A stretch of DNA of 64,000 nt from an uncultured Pseudomonadota bacterium (GTDB taxonomy: Bacteria > Pseudomonadota > Gammaproteobacteria > Burkholderiales > SG8-39). The stretch is from contig CAILKO010000072.1 in the NCBI GenBank assembly GCA_903834835.1, positions 26,729-90,728 of the forward strand, read 5' to 3'. This document shows, one piece after another, positions 18,208-25,764 of the stretch (positions are counted from its first letter, which is position 1; every line of letters starts with the position of its first letter). The notes below the pieces were generated by a model. That model was not told where the DNA came from and ran no database searches. It worked only from the letters and a program-made list of their open reading frames with translations. A program made the translations under genes and the position numbers.

Positions 18208-18429
18208 ATGCGCAAGCTGCTTGCTGTTGTTATCGCTGCAATGTTCGCCGCCGTTGCCACTGGCTCGTTCGCCGCTTCCCACGCGGGCGCGGCGAAGGAC
18301 GACAAGGGCATGGCCAAGGAAGCCAAGAAGGACGACAAGGCTGCTGCCAAAAAGGACGACAAGGCTGCTGCCAAAAAGGACGACAAGGCTGCTGCCAAGA
18401 AGGAAGAGAAAAAGGAAGAGAAGAAGTAA
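18208..18429 (+). CDS. Exported lysine-rich repeat protein
   Basis: A 73-residue protein: a clear signal peptide (MRKLLAVVIAAMFAAVATGSFA) followed by a low-complexity mature region rich in Lys, Ala, Asp and Glu. Three tandem copies of a KKDDKAAA unit (24-base DNA repeat) are followed by a KKEEKKEEKK end. GGGAG stands 8 bases before ATG 18208; the frame is open further upstream but the extension is not protein-like. A rho-independent terminator follows directly. Its paralogue lies 214 bases downstream. Function unknown; a highly charged periplasmic peptide. Confidence 0.72.
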   Translation: MRKLLAVVIAAMFAAVATGSFAASHAGAAKDDKGMAKEAKKDDKAAAKKDDKAAAKKDDKAAAKKEEKKEEKK

Positions 18430-18447
18430 TTCTTCCGTCCCTTAGAA

Positions 18448-18476
18448 GGGCAGGGGGGTTCCTCCTGCCCTTTTTT
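18448..18476 (+). terminator. Rho-independent terminator
   Basis: GGGCAGG (18448-18454) pairs with CCTGCCC (18464-18470), followed by T6. It ends the first lysine-rich gene. Confidence 0.9.
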
Positions 18477-18643
18477 ATTTGTCAGGTTCCGGAAGAAGGG
18501 TGATTGCCCAGGCACTGGCCAAGGATTTTGCGCTTGTCCGGACGCTGTCAACCTCCCTGCAGGATCGTGCGTTATTCGTCACGGGTCCGTGGTCCGGACC
18601 TGCAGTCCAAGTTTGTTTTCCATCTACATCTTGAGGGATTACC

Positions 18644-18826
18644 ATGAAGCAAGTTCTTTCGTTTCTGATCGCAGCCCTTTTCGCCGCTGTTAGCGTTCAG
18701 GGTTTCGCCGCCGAAGAGAAAAAAGCCGAAGCCAAGGCCGAGAAAAAAGCGGAAGCCAAGGTTGAGAAGAAGGCCGACGCCAAAGTCGAGAAGAAGGCTG
18801 ATAAGAAGGAAGAGCCGAAGAAGTAA
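18644..18826 (+). CDS. Exported lysine-rich repeat protein, paralogue
   Basis: A 60-residue protein with a signal peptide (MKQVLSFLIAALFAAVSVQGFA) and a mature part of alternating EKKAEAK / EKKADAK units. It shares overall design, and the AALFAAVS/AAMFAAVA signal segment, with the protein 214 bases upstream, so the pair looks like a tandem duplication that has diverged. AGGG lies about 7 bases before the ATG, and it has its own terminator. Function unknown. Confidence 0.72.
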   Translation: MKQVLSFLIAALFAAVSVQGFAAEEKKAEAKAEKKAEAKVEKKADAKVEKKADKKEEPKK

Positions 18827-18870
18827 TTCGGCTCCCGGACTTGCGGGCCTATTTCGCCCGCGGCTGGAAA

Positions 18871-18894
18871 GGCGGGCGTATGCCCGCCTTTTTT
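18871..18894 (+). terminator. Rho-independent terminator
   Basis: GGCGGGC (18871-18877) pairs with GCCCGCC (18882-18888) around loop GTAT and is followed by T6. It ends the second lysine-rich gene. Confidence 0.9.
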
Positions 18895-18941
18895 ATTTGG
18901 GGTGCGCTTCGTAGAATGCCGCGTCCACGATAGGAGTCGAC

Positions 18942-19439
18942 ATGAGAAGCAATGCACCGAATACTGATTCTGGCGGCAGGCGGCAGATTCTTCGCTTCGG
19001 CGCGATCCTGCTTGCGAGCCTGCTGTTCGCGTCTACTTTCTCCATCAGCGGAAAACTGGCTGCTGCAGGGATGCCGGTTGTCCGGCTCACGGCGGGTGTG
19101 CACATAGTTCAGGCAGAACTCGCGGCCGATCAACTGAGCCGCATGGAAGGCCTGATGCACAGGACTTCGCTCGGGCAGAATAACGGCATGCTGTTTGTGT
19201 TTGACGAGGCGCAGATCCATTGCATGTGGATGAAGAACACGCTGATTCCGCTTTCGGTCGCGTTTCTCGATGACAAGGGCGCGATCCTGAACATCGCGCA
19301 GATGGAACCGCAGAGCGAGAGGACCCATTGCGCTGCGCGTCCCGCGAGTTACGCACTGGAGATGAATCGCGGCTGGTTCGAGTCCAGGGGTATCCGGGCA
19401 GGCACGCTCATCCGCGGAATTCCTCAGGTCAATCCTTAG
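18942..19439 (+). CDS. DUF192-family exported protein
   Basis: Protein of 165 residues with one N-terminal hydrophobic segment (GAILLASLLFASTFSIS), preceded by a basic stretch, followed by a DUF192 domain (PF02643). Domain hallmarks are LSRMEGLMHRTSLGQNNGML and FVFDEAQIHCMWMKNTLIPLSVAFLD. DUF192 proteins are small beta-rich proteins of unknown function, often periplasmic. A bidirectional terminator separates it from the convergent PuuD-like gene. Confidence 0.9.
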   Translation: MRSNAPNTDSGGRRQILRFGAILLASLLFASTFSISGKLAAAGMPVVRLTAGVHIVQAELAADQLSRMEGLMHRTSLGQNNGMLFVFDEAQIHCMWMKNTLIPLSVAFLDDKGAILNIAQMEPQSERTHCAARPASYALEMNRGWFESRGIRAGTLIRGIPQVNP

Positions 19440-19464
19440 CCAAGTCGCATGCCCTGAAATAAAA

Positions 19465-19489
19465 ACGGGACCCTGAGGTCCCGTTTTTG
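19465..19489. terminator. Bidirectional rho-independent terminator
   Basis: ACGGGACC (19465-19472) pairs with GGTCCCGT (19477-19484) around CTGA, with A5 before and T5 after. It serves the DUF192 gene and the convergent membrane-protein gene. Confidence 0.9.
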
Positions 19490-19512
19490 TGCCCCGCCGG
19501 TGCAGCCAGGTA

Positions 19513-20091
19513 TCAGAAGCCGCCGTTCTGGTAGGCAACCATCGAATACAGCATCGGTATCGAAAGCATGGTGTTGAAACGTGAGGTAAGCATCGCCATC
19601 CGGGCCGCCTTCGGCTTGGCCTCGGCCGCGACCTCGACCAGACCCAGCGCCTTTTGCTGGTTCGGCCAGATGATGAACCATACGTTGAACGCCATGATCA
19701 GTCCCAGCCACATGCCGATGCCGATCGTGTGATGCGGCGCAGTGAACATGAGCGCGGACCCAAGATAACCGTTCATGCCTGCGAGGACAAGACCGAAGAT
19801 CACAGTTGAAAGCGCGGCCCAGCGAAACCAGAACAGGGCTGTCGGTGCGATCACCTTGCTCACCGCGGGCTTCTGCTCGTCGGGGATCTTCGGCATCGAC
19901 GGCATCTGCACGAAGTTGAAGTAGTAGAGCAGACCGATCCAGAGAATTCCTGAAAGGACGTGCAGCCAGCGAATGACGAGGGCCGGATTGATGCCTGTGC
20001 CGCCCGCAGCACTGACGATGCCAAGAATGATGACCAGCAGAACTACGCCGGCGGTGATCGTGCGCCCGAGCGACTGAAGGATTGCACCCAT
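19513..20091 (-). CDS. Stand-alone urate-hydroxylase (PuuD) type membrane domain
   Basis: Integral membrane protein of 192 residues with about four or five helices. The sequence RWLHVLSGILWIGLLYYFNFVQ and the later HHTIGIGMWLGLIMAFNVWFIIWPNQQ match the N-terminal membrane domain of PuuD-type urate hydroxylases (PF06181). PuuD proteins carry a C-terminal cytochrome c domain; here there is none and no CXXCH motif. No purine or urate genes are near. Histidines in the first and third helices could bind haem. The start is well placed after GGGGAGA. Urate oxidation should not be assumed; it may be a redox partner or sensor. Confidence 0.75.
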   Translation of the reverse strand: MGAILQSLGRTITAGVVLLVIILGIVSAAGGTGINPALVIRWLHVLSGILWIGLLYYFNFVQMPSMPKIPDEQKPAVSKVIAPTALFWFRWAALSTVIFGLVLAGMNGYLGSALMFTAPHHTIGIGMWLGLIMAFNVWFIIWPNQQKALGLVEVAAEAKPKAARMAMLTSRFNTMLSIPMLYSMVAYQNGGF

Positions 20092-20285
20092 ATCTTCTCC
20101 CCTTTGATGATGTGGATTGTCTGCTCCCTGCGCGCGATTGCGCGAGGGCGTCCAGGAACTGCGAAGGTACTGACAAACGAGTAAATTAGTCTATCACAGC
20201 GCCTCTGCATGGCGCCCCGTCGTCACGGGTCCTCGCGCCGCGGTATGACCCAGGGGACCGCGCGGGTAAATGCCGGAATACTGCG

Positions 20286-21062
20286 ATGCCCAAGCTTGCG
20301 GCAAACCTGTCGTTGCTTTTCCGGGAGCATGCCTTTCCGGACAGATTTGCCGCTGCAGCGCGGGCAGGCTTCCGCGCGGTCGAGTTCCAGTTTCCGTACG
20401 AATGGAGCGAGACGGCGCTTGCGCAAGCGGCCAGTGACGCGGGCCTCGAAGTGGTGTTGCACAACCTGCCCGCCGGCAACACGGCTGTCGGTGAACTCGG
20501 CATTGCCTGTATACCAGGCAGAGAATCGGAGTTCAGGGAGGGTGTCGAGCATGCGCTGCGCTACGCGCGCGCTTTGGGCTGTCGACGCCTGAACTGTCTT
20601 GCCGGCATTGCGCCTGCCGGCATTGCGCCAGGCAGGCTCGCGGAAACGCTGGCGGCCAACCTGCGATTTGCCGCGCGGCGTCTTGCTGTCGACGGCATTG
20701 ATCTGATGCTGGAGCCGGTAAACACACGCACGGTCCCCGGGTTCTTTCTGTGCAGGAGCCAGGACGCGCTCGACGTCATGGATGCTGCGGGCGAGCCTAA
20801 CGTCCGGCTCCAGTACGATATCTTCCACATGCAGGTGATGGAGGGGGATTTGTCGAGCCGGATCGAGGCGTTGTTGCATCGGATCGGGCACATTCAGCTC
20901 GCTGACGCGCCGGGGCGTAACGAACCCGGCAGCGGAGAGATCAATTTTTCAAACTTGCTGGCCCACATCGACCGCATCGGTTACGCGGGCTGGATCGGTT
21001 GCGAATACCACCCGGCACGCGATACCCTGTCGAGCCTCGCTTGGGCGCGGCCCTACCTCTGA
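20286..21062 (+). CDS. hyi: Hydroxypyruvate isomerase family protein
   Basis: TIM-barrel sugar isomerase of 258 residues, converting hydroxypyruvate and tartronate semialdehyde (or an otherwise related 2-oxo acid). Conserved patterns are PKLAANLSLLF, FPYEWS, LMLEPVNTR with the catalytic/metal Glu, LQYDIFHMQ, and GCEYHPA. Nine bases separate it from glcD, so it sits at the head of a glycolate/glyoxylate operon, in line with use of glyoxylate through tartronate semialdehyde. It is divergent from the PuuD-like gene. Confidence 0.9.
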   Translation: MPKLAANLSLLFREHAFPDRFAAAARAGFRAVEFQFPYEWSETALAQAASDAGLEVVLHNLPAGNTAVGELGIACIPGRESEFREGVEHALRYARALGCRRLNCLAGIAPAGIAPGRLAETLAANLRFAARRLAVDGIDLMLEPVNTRTVPGFFLCRSQDALDVMDAAGEPNVRLQYDIFHMQVMEGDLSSRIEALLHRIGHIQLADAPGRNEPGSGEINFSNLLAHIDRIGYAGWIGCEYHPARDTLSSLAWARPYL

Positions 21063-21071
21063 ATACGGCGC

Positions 21072-22559
21072 ATGACCATGCTTAAAGTTGCGGTGATAGA
21101 CCGGGCGCGCCAGACAGAAGTCGCACGGGCGTTGCGGCGCGTCCTGCCCGAGTCCAGCGTGCTGTTTAACGAGGAGGATACGCGTCCCTTCGAGTGCGAC
21201 GGTCTGACCGCCTACCGTCAGCTGCCGATGGTCGTCGTTACGCCCGAAACGGAGCAGCAGGCCGCCAACGTGCTGAAGATCTGCCACGCCATGCAGGTAC
21301 CCGTCGTGCCGCGGGGCGCGGGTACCGGACTCTCGGGCGGGGCACTGCCGCACGGCGAAGGGGTGCTGCTTTCGATGGCGAGGTTCATGAAGGTCCTCGC
21401 GGTCGATCCGCTAGCGCGGACCGCGAAAGTGCAGCCCGGCGTGCGCAATACCGTGGTCTCTCAGGTCGCCGGGCCGTTCGGGCTCTATTACGCCCCCGAT
21501 CCGTCCAGCCAGATTGCATGCACGATCGGCGGCAACGTCGCCGAGAATTCCGGCGGCGTTCATTGCCTCAAGTACGGACTGACCTTGCACAACGTTTTGC
21601 GCGTTCGCGGACTCACCGCTGCTGGTGAAATCGTGGAATTCGGTTCGGACGCGCTCGACAGTCCGGGTTATGACCTGCTCGCACTCACGATCGGGTCCGA
21701 GGGCCTGCTCGTTGTGGTAACTGAAGTGACGCTCCGCCTGCTGCCCAGGCCCGCCGTTGCGCGTGTGCTGATGGCCTCCTTCGATGACGCGGAGCGCGCC
21801 GGCAATGCGGTTGCCGCGGTGATCGCGGCGGGAATCATTCCCGCGGGTCTGGAGATGATGGACCGCGCGGCGATTCTGGCAGTCGAGGAGTTCGCACATG
21901 CAGGTTACGACACCGATGCCGCGGCGGTGCTGCTGTGCGAGTCTGACGGCACCGAGGAGGAGGTAGGGGAAGAAATTCGCAAGGTCACGGGTGTCCTTGA
22001 ACGCGAGGGCGCGTCGCGCATCGTTGTCTCGCACGACGAGGCGGAACGTCTGCGGATATGGTCCGGGCGAAAGGCTGCTTTCCCCGCGGTCGGCAGGATT
22101 TCGCCGGACTATTACTGCATGGATGGCACGATACCGCGTTCCCGCCTCGGAGAGGTGTTGCGCTTCATTGCCGGTCTGCAGGAGAAATACGGATTGCGTT
22201 GTCCGAACGTGTTTCACGCCGGCGACGGCAACCTGCACCCGCTGATTCTCTTCGATGCGAACGACCCGGACCAGCTTGCGCGAACCGAAGCCTTCGCCGC
22301 CGAAGTGCTCGAAAAATGCGTCGCAGTCGGCGGCACGATCACTGGCGAACATGGCGTCGGTGTGGAGAAGATCGACCAGATGTGCGCGCAGTTCGGCGCC
22401 GACGAACTGGACGTCTTTCATCGGCTCAAGCGAGCCTTCGATCCGGCTGGCGTGCTCAACCCGGGCAAGGCGGTGCCGACGCTCGCGCGATGCGCCGAGT
22501 ATGGCGGCATGCACGTCCACCGTGGTGCGCTGCCGTTCCCGGATCTACCGAGGTTCTGA
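21072..22559 (+). CDS. glcD: Glycolate oxidase FAD-linked subunit GlcD
   Basis: FAD-dependent subunit of glycolate oxidase, 495 residues, oxidising glycolate to glyoxylate. The FAD-binding PP-loop is VPRGAGTGLSGGALP; the C-terminal domain has VFHAGDGNLHPLILF and ITGEHGVGVEK. It works as a complex with GlcE and GlcF at the membrane. ATG 21072 is used; ATG 21078 is an alternative two codons later. It is followed within five bases by glcE. Confidence 0.96.
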   Translation: MTMLKVAVIDRARQTEVARALRRVLPESSVLFNEEDTRPFECDGLTAYRQLPMVVVTPETEQQAANVLKICHAMQVPVVPRGAGTGLSGGALPHGEGVLLSMARFMKVLAVDPLARTAKVQPGVRNTVVSQVAGPFGLYYAPDPSSQIACTIGGNVAENSGGVHCLKYGLTLHNVLRVRGLTAAGEIVEFGSDALDSPGYDLLALTIGSEGLLVVVTEVTLRLLPRPAVARVLMASFDDAERAGNAVAAVIAAGIIPAGLEMMDRAAILAVEEFAHAGYDTDAAAVLLCESDGTEEEVGEEIRKVTGVLEREGASRIVVSHDEAERLRIWSGRKAAFPAVGRISPDYYCMDGTIPRSRLGEVLRFIAGLQEKYGLRCPNVFHAGDGNLHPLILFDANDPDQLARTEAFAAEVLEKCVAVGGTITGEHGVGVEKIDQMCAQFGADELDVFHRLKRAFDPAGVLNPGKAVPTLARCAEYGGMHVHRGALPFPDLPRF

Positions 22560-22563
22560 ACGC

Positions 22564-23631
22564 GTGTCAGACGAGTTCATGCGTGCTTGGGCCGAGCGGA
22601 TACGCACAGCGTCTGAGCGGGGGGTAAGCCTGTGCATCCGCGGAGGCGGCAGCAAGGATTTCTACGGCAATGCTCCTGCAGGAGAGGTTTTCGACACGGC
22701 GAACCACGCGGGCATAGTGGCTTACGAGCCAACGGAACTTGTCCTCACCGCGCGCTGCGGCACACGGCTCACGGAGATTGAACAGGCGCTTGCCGCAAAG
22801 GGCCAGATGCTCGCATTCGAGCCACCTCACTTCGGCGCGAATGCAACGATCGGTGGCTGCGTCGCGGCCGGCCTGTCGGGGCCGCGCCGCGCGAGCGCGG
22901 GCGCGTGCCGTGACCATGTGCTCGGTGTGCGTCTGATGGACGGGCGCGGCCGGTCGCTCGCGTTCGGCGGGCAGGTCATGAAGAACGTGGCTGGCTACGA
23001 TGTCTCCCGCGTGATAGCAGGGTCGCTCGGTACGCTCGGGGTGATCCTGGAGGTCTCGCTCAAGGTCGTGCCATTACCCGAGCGCGAGCGGACCATCGTG
23101 CGCCCGATGACCCAGGCCGAGGCGATCGACGCGCTCAGCTGGCTTGCCGGGCGGTCCTACCCGGTGTCCGCGAGCGCCTGGGTGGACGAAGCGCTCTATC
23201 TGCGGTTGTCCGGCGCGGAACGCGTTCTGGCTCCCGCCGCTGGAGCGTTGGGGGGGGACACGCTGGATGATTCGGAGGCGTTGGCGTTCTGGCTGGGCGT
23301 TCGAGAACAGCAGTCCCCGTTTTTCGCGAACGCGAACAGTCTTTGGCGTCTCTCCATCCGGCCGACCGAGGAGCCCATTCCGCTACCCGGAACGTGGATG
23401 CTGGAATGGCACGGTGCGCTACGCTGGCTCCGAACGGATGCATCCGAGGACGAGGTGCGCGAGTCAGCGCGCCGCGCGGGCGGACATGCCACGCTGTTCC
23501 GGTCGGCGGATTCCAGCGCCGCAGCGTTTACTAGGCCGGGAGCCACCGAACTGGGCATCATGAAGGGGGTGAAGGAAGCGCTGGATCCACACGGCATCTT
23601 CAATCCCGGCAGGCTGTATCCGGACTTCTGA
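22564..23631 (+). CDS. glcE: Glycolate oxidase FAD-binding subunit GlcE
   Basis: Second FAD-type subunit, 355 residues. FAD-domain segments LCIRGGGSKDFYG, FGANATIGGCVAAGLSGPRR and GGQVMKNVAGYDVSR are present. The GTG start at 22564, four bases after the glcD stop, has GAGG ten bases upstream; ATG 22579 is an alternative. A run of eight G at 23248-23255 lies in frame and does not disrupt the protein. Confidence 0.93.
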   Translation: MSDEFMRAWAERIRTASERGVSLCIRGGGSKDFYGNAPAGEVFDTANHAGIVAYEPTELVLTARCGTRLTEIEQALAAKGQMLAFEPPHFGANATIGGCVAAGLSGPRRASAGACRDHVLGVRLMDGRGRSLAFGGQVMKNVAGYDVSRVIAGSLGTLGVILEVSLKVVPLPERERTIVRPMTQAEAIDALSWLAGRSYPVSASAWVDEALYLRLSGAERVLAPAAGALGGDTLDDSEALAFWLGVREQQSPFFANANSLWRLSIRPTEEPIPLPGTWMLEWHGALRWLRTDASEDEVRESARRAGGHATLFRSADSSAAAFTRPGATELGIMKGVKEALDPHGIFNPGRLYPDF

Positions 23632-23644
23632 TGACGGAAACCCG

Positions 23645-24412
23645 TTACTCCAGGCGTTCCATGCTTGCGCGCGCGAAGCTTACAAAGGGCGATGTCGGAT
23701 GGGCCTTGATCAATCGCTCGTACAGTCGGCGCGCCATGTGGGGGATGCCTGCGCGGGCCGCACGTCCGGCGAACTCCAGCAGCGCTTTCTGTGCTGACAC
23801 GGAGTCCCCGAGACGAACGGCGGTCGATTCCGCCAGGCAGCCGGCGACAAAGAATTCCCCGATCCCGAGTGCGACCTCCGAGAGTCGCGCAAGCTCGGTC
23901 GGCGCGAAGGGAGTGGCAGGAACGTCCTGCCACTCACGCATCAGTGCAACCGCAAGCGCTGGGTCGTTGCCGCGCAGCGCCAGCGCGACCGTGCGCTCGA
24001 GTGTTTCGGCGCGCGTGACCGGGACTGACGGCGCCGGCAATGCAGGATTGACCGGCCTGGTTAGGCCGGATGCGAAATCGGCTGCGGCGCTCTGGATGGG
24101 CGTCGGCTGCGGAACCTCGGATGAGCTCGCGGCCGCGGTTGCGATGGTTGGGCTCGCGGCGCCCGCTGGTTTCGGCAGCGTGCCCGGCGCTTGCGATTCA
24201 AGGAAGGTCGCGAGCCGCGCATTCTCCACGTCCAGGTGGTTGCGCCGCCGGTTGTCCAGTACCGCCAGAACGACGACTGTGAGCAACGGTCCTGCAAGTG
24301 CGCCCCAGAAACGAAACCCGAAATACCCAAGCAATGCGGACAATGGGAGTATCACCCACCAGTTTCTGCGTCGCATTCGTATACCCGTCATTGAACACTT
24401 GTTCTCGAGCAT
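23645..24412 (-). CDS. Membrane-anchored protein with helical C-terminal domain, antisense within glc operon
   Basis: Protein of up to 255 residues. An N-terminal membrane hairpin (WWVILPLSALLGYFGFRFW and ALAGPLLTVVVLAVL) is followed by a basic stretch, a Pro/Ala/Ser linker (about 75-130) and a helical, TPR-like C-terminal domain (about 135-255) with YERLIKAHPTSPFVSFARAS at the end. I do not recognise the family. It lies head-to-tail on the opposite strand between glcE and glcF, filling the gap with 13 and 14 bases to spare. Starts at 24391 and 24376 are also possible, and the last gives MRRRNWW, typical of inner-membrane insertion. Confidence 0.68.
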   Translation of the reverse strand: MLENKCSMTGIRMRRRNWWVILPLSALLGYFGFRFWGALAGPLLTVVVLAVLDNRRRNHLDVENARLATFLESQAPGTLPKPAGAASPTIATAAASSSEVPQPTPIQSAAADFASGLTRPVNPALPAPSVPVTRAETLERTVALALRGNDPALAVALMREWQDVPATPFAPTELARLSEVALGIGEFFVAGCLAESTAVRLGDSVSAQKALLEFAGRAARAGIPHMARRLYERLIKAHPTSPFVSFARASMERLE

Positions 24413-24426
24413 TTTGCCCTAGCCCG

Positions 24427-25680
24427 ATGCAGACACATCTCGCGGATTTCATCAAAGGCACTCCGGCGGGCGACGAAGCCGAGGCGATACTGCGCAAGTG
24501 CGTCCACTGCGGCTTCTGCAATGCTGTCTGTCCAACCTACCAGCTGCTCGGCAGCGAACTGGACGGCCCCAGGGGGAGGATCTATCTGATCAAGCAGGCG
24601 CTGGAAGGCGCTCCGGCGACGGAGCGTACGCGCCTGCACCTGGACCGCTGCCTCACCTGTCGAGCATGCGAACCGGCATGTCCGTCCGGCGTTCAGTACG
24701 GGCGCCTCGCCGACATCGGGCGCGCGGTGATTGAAGAACGCGTACCGCGTGGCCGGATGGACAGGCTTTACAGGACGGTGCTCGGCTTTGTTCTACCGAG
24801 TGCGCGTCGCTTCGGTGCGATTCTCGCGCTGGCGCGGGCGTTCCGGCCCCTCCTGCCGGAGTCCCTGGCGCGCAGAATTCCTCTGCCGCGCCCGGGCGTC
24901 CGGCCGACCCTTGCGGGTGATGCGGCCGCGAGGCACATGCTGGTGCTTGGAGGCTGTGTCCAGAGTTCGCTTGCACCCTCGATCAACGCTGCGGCGGCAC
25001 GCGTGCTGAAGCGTCGGGGTATCACGCTGTTCGAGGCGGAGGGTGCCGGGTGTTGCGGCGCCGTCCGATACCACCTGAATCAGCAGGCGGATGGCCTTGA
25101 CGACATGCGCCGTCTTATCGATGCCTGGTGGCCGTTGATCGAGGCCCAGAACGTCGAAGCAATCGTGATTACGGCAAGCGGTTGCGGGGTAACCGTAAAG
25201 GACTACGCCCAGCTGCTTGAAGGCGACCCGCAGTACCGCGAAAAGGCCGCGCACGTAAGCCGTATCGCGCGAGATCTGGTCGAGGTGCTGGAGTCTGAAT
25301 TCGAGGTCGACGAGGGCATGCGGACACGCGCCGCGGCCTTGGGGCCTGGCGTTTTCCAGTCGCCCTGTACGCTGCAGCATGGTCAGCGCCTCGGCGGGCG
25401 TGTGGAAGCCTTGCTTGGGAACGCCGGCTTCCAGCTTCTGCCTGTTGCCGATGGGCATCTGTGCTGTGGCTCCGCAGGCACTTATTCCCTGCTTCAGTCA
25501 GAGATCTCGGGGCAGCTCAGAGAGCGCAAGCTCGATGCATTGCGGGCCGGTGGACCCGAATGGATCGCGACGGCGAACATCGGCTGCATGACCCATCTGG
25601 CAGAGGTGTCCGGAACGCCGGTCAAGCATTGGGTCGAGATTCTGGACGAGGTCGGCACGGCTAACTTGCGTACCGGCTGA
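24427..25680 (+). CDS. glcF: Glycolate oxidase iron-sulfur subunit GlcF
   Basis: Iron-sulfur subunit of 417 residues passing electrons from GlcDE to the quinone pool. Two 4Fe-4S ferredoxin motifs occur in the N-terminal part (CVHCGFCNAVCP and CLTCRACEPACP), and two cysteine-rich CCG domains follow (GAGCCGAV and LCCGSAGTYS). ATG 24427 gives the family start MQTHLADF; the frame continues upstream without homology. A minus-strand gene separates it from glcE, so it may need its own promoter or a transcript crossing that gene. Confidence 0.95.
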   Translation: MQTHLADFIKGTPAGDEAEAILRKCVHCGFCNAVCPTYQLLGSELDGPRGRIYLIKQALEGAPATERTRLHLDRCLTCRACEPACPSGVQYGRLADIGRAVIEERVPRGRMDRLYRTVLGFVLPSARRFGAILALARAFRPLLPESLARRIPLPRPGVRPTLAGDAAARHMLVLGGCVQSSLAPSINAAAARVLKRRGITLFEAEGAGCCGAVRYHLNQQADGLDDMRRLIDAWWPLIEAQNVEAIVITASGCGVTVKDYAQLLEGDPQYREKAAHVSRIARDLVEVLESEFEVDEGMRTRAAALGPGVFQSPCTLQHGQRLGGRVEALLGNAGFQLLPVADGHLCCGSAGTYSLLQSEISGQLRERKLDALRAGGPEWIATANIGCMTHLAEVSGTPVKHWVEILDEVGTANLRTG

Positions 25681-25764
25681 GGTGGCGTTTGCTTTAAGAT
25701 GGACGGCGGGAATAACCGATTGCAACCCGCAAACTTCGCACTCCGCCTCTTCCTTCTTCCTTAA

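Noticed and set aside
23248..23255. Run of eight G in glcE as a possible frameshift
   Set aside because: The frame reads through correctly and matches glcE on both sides.
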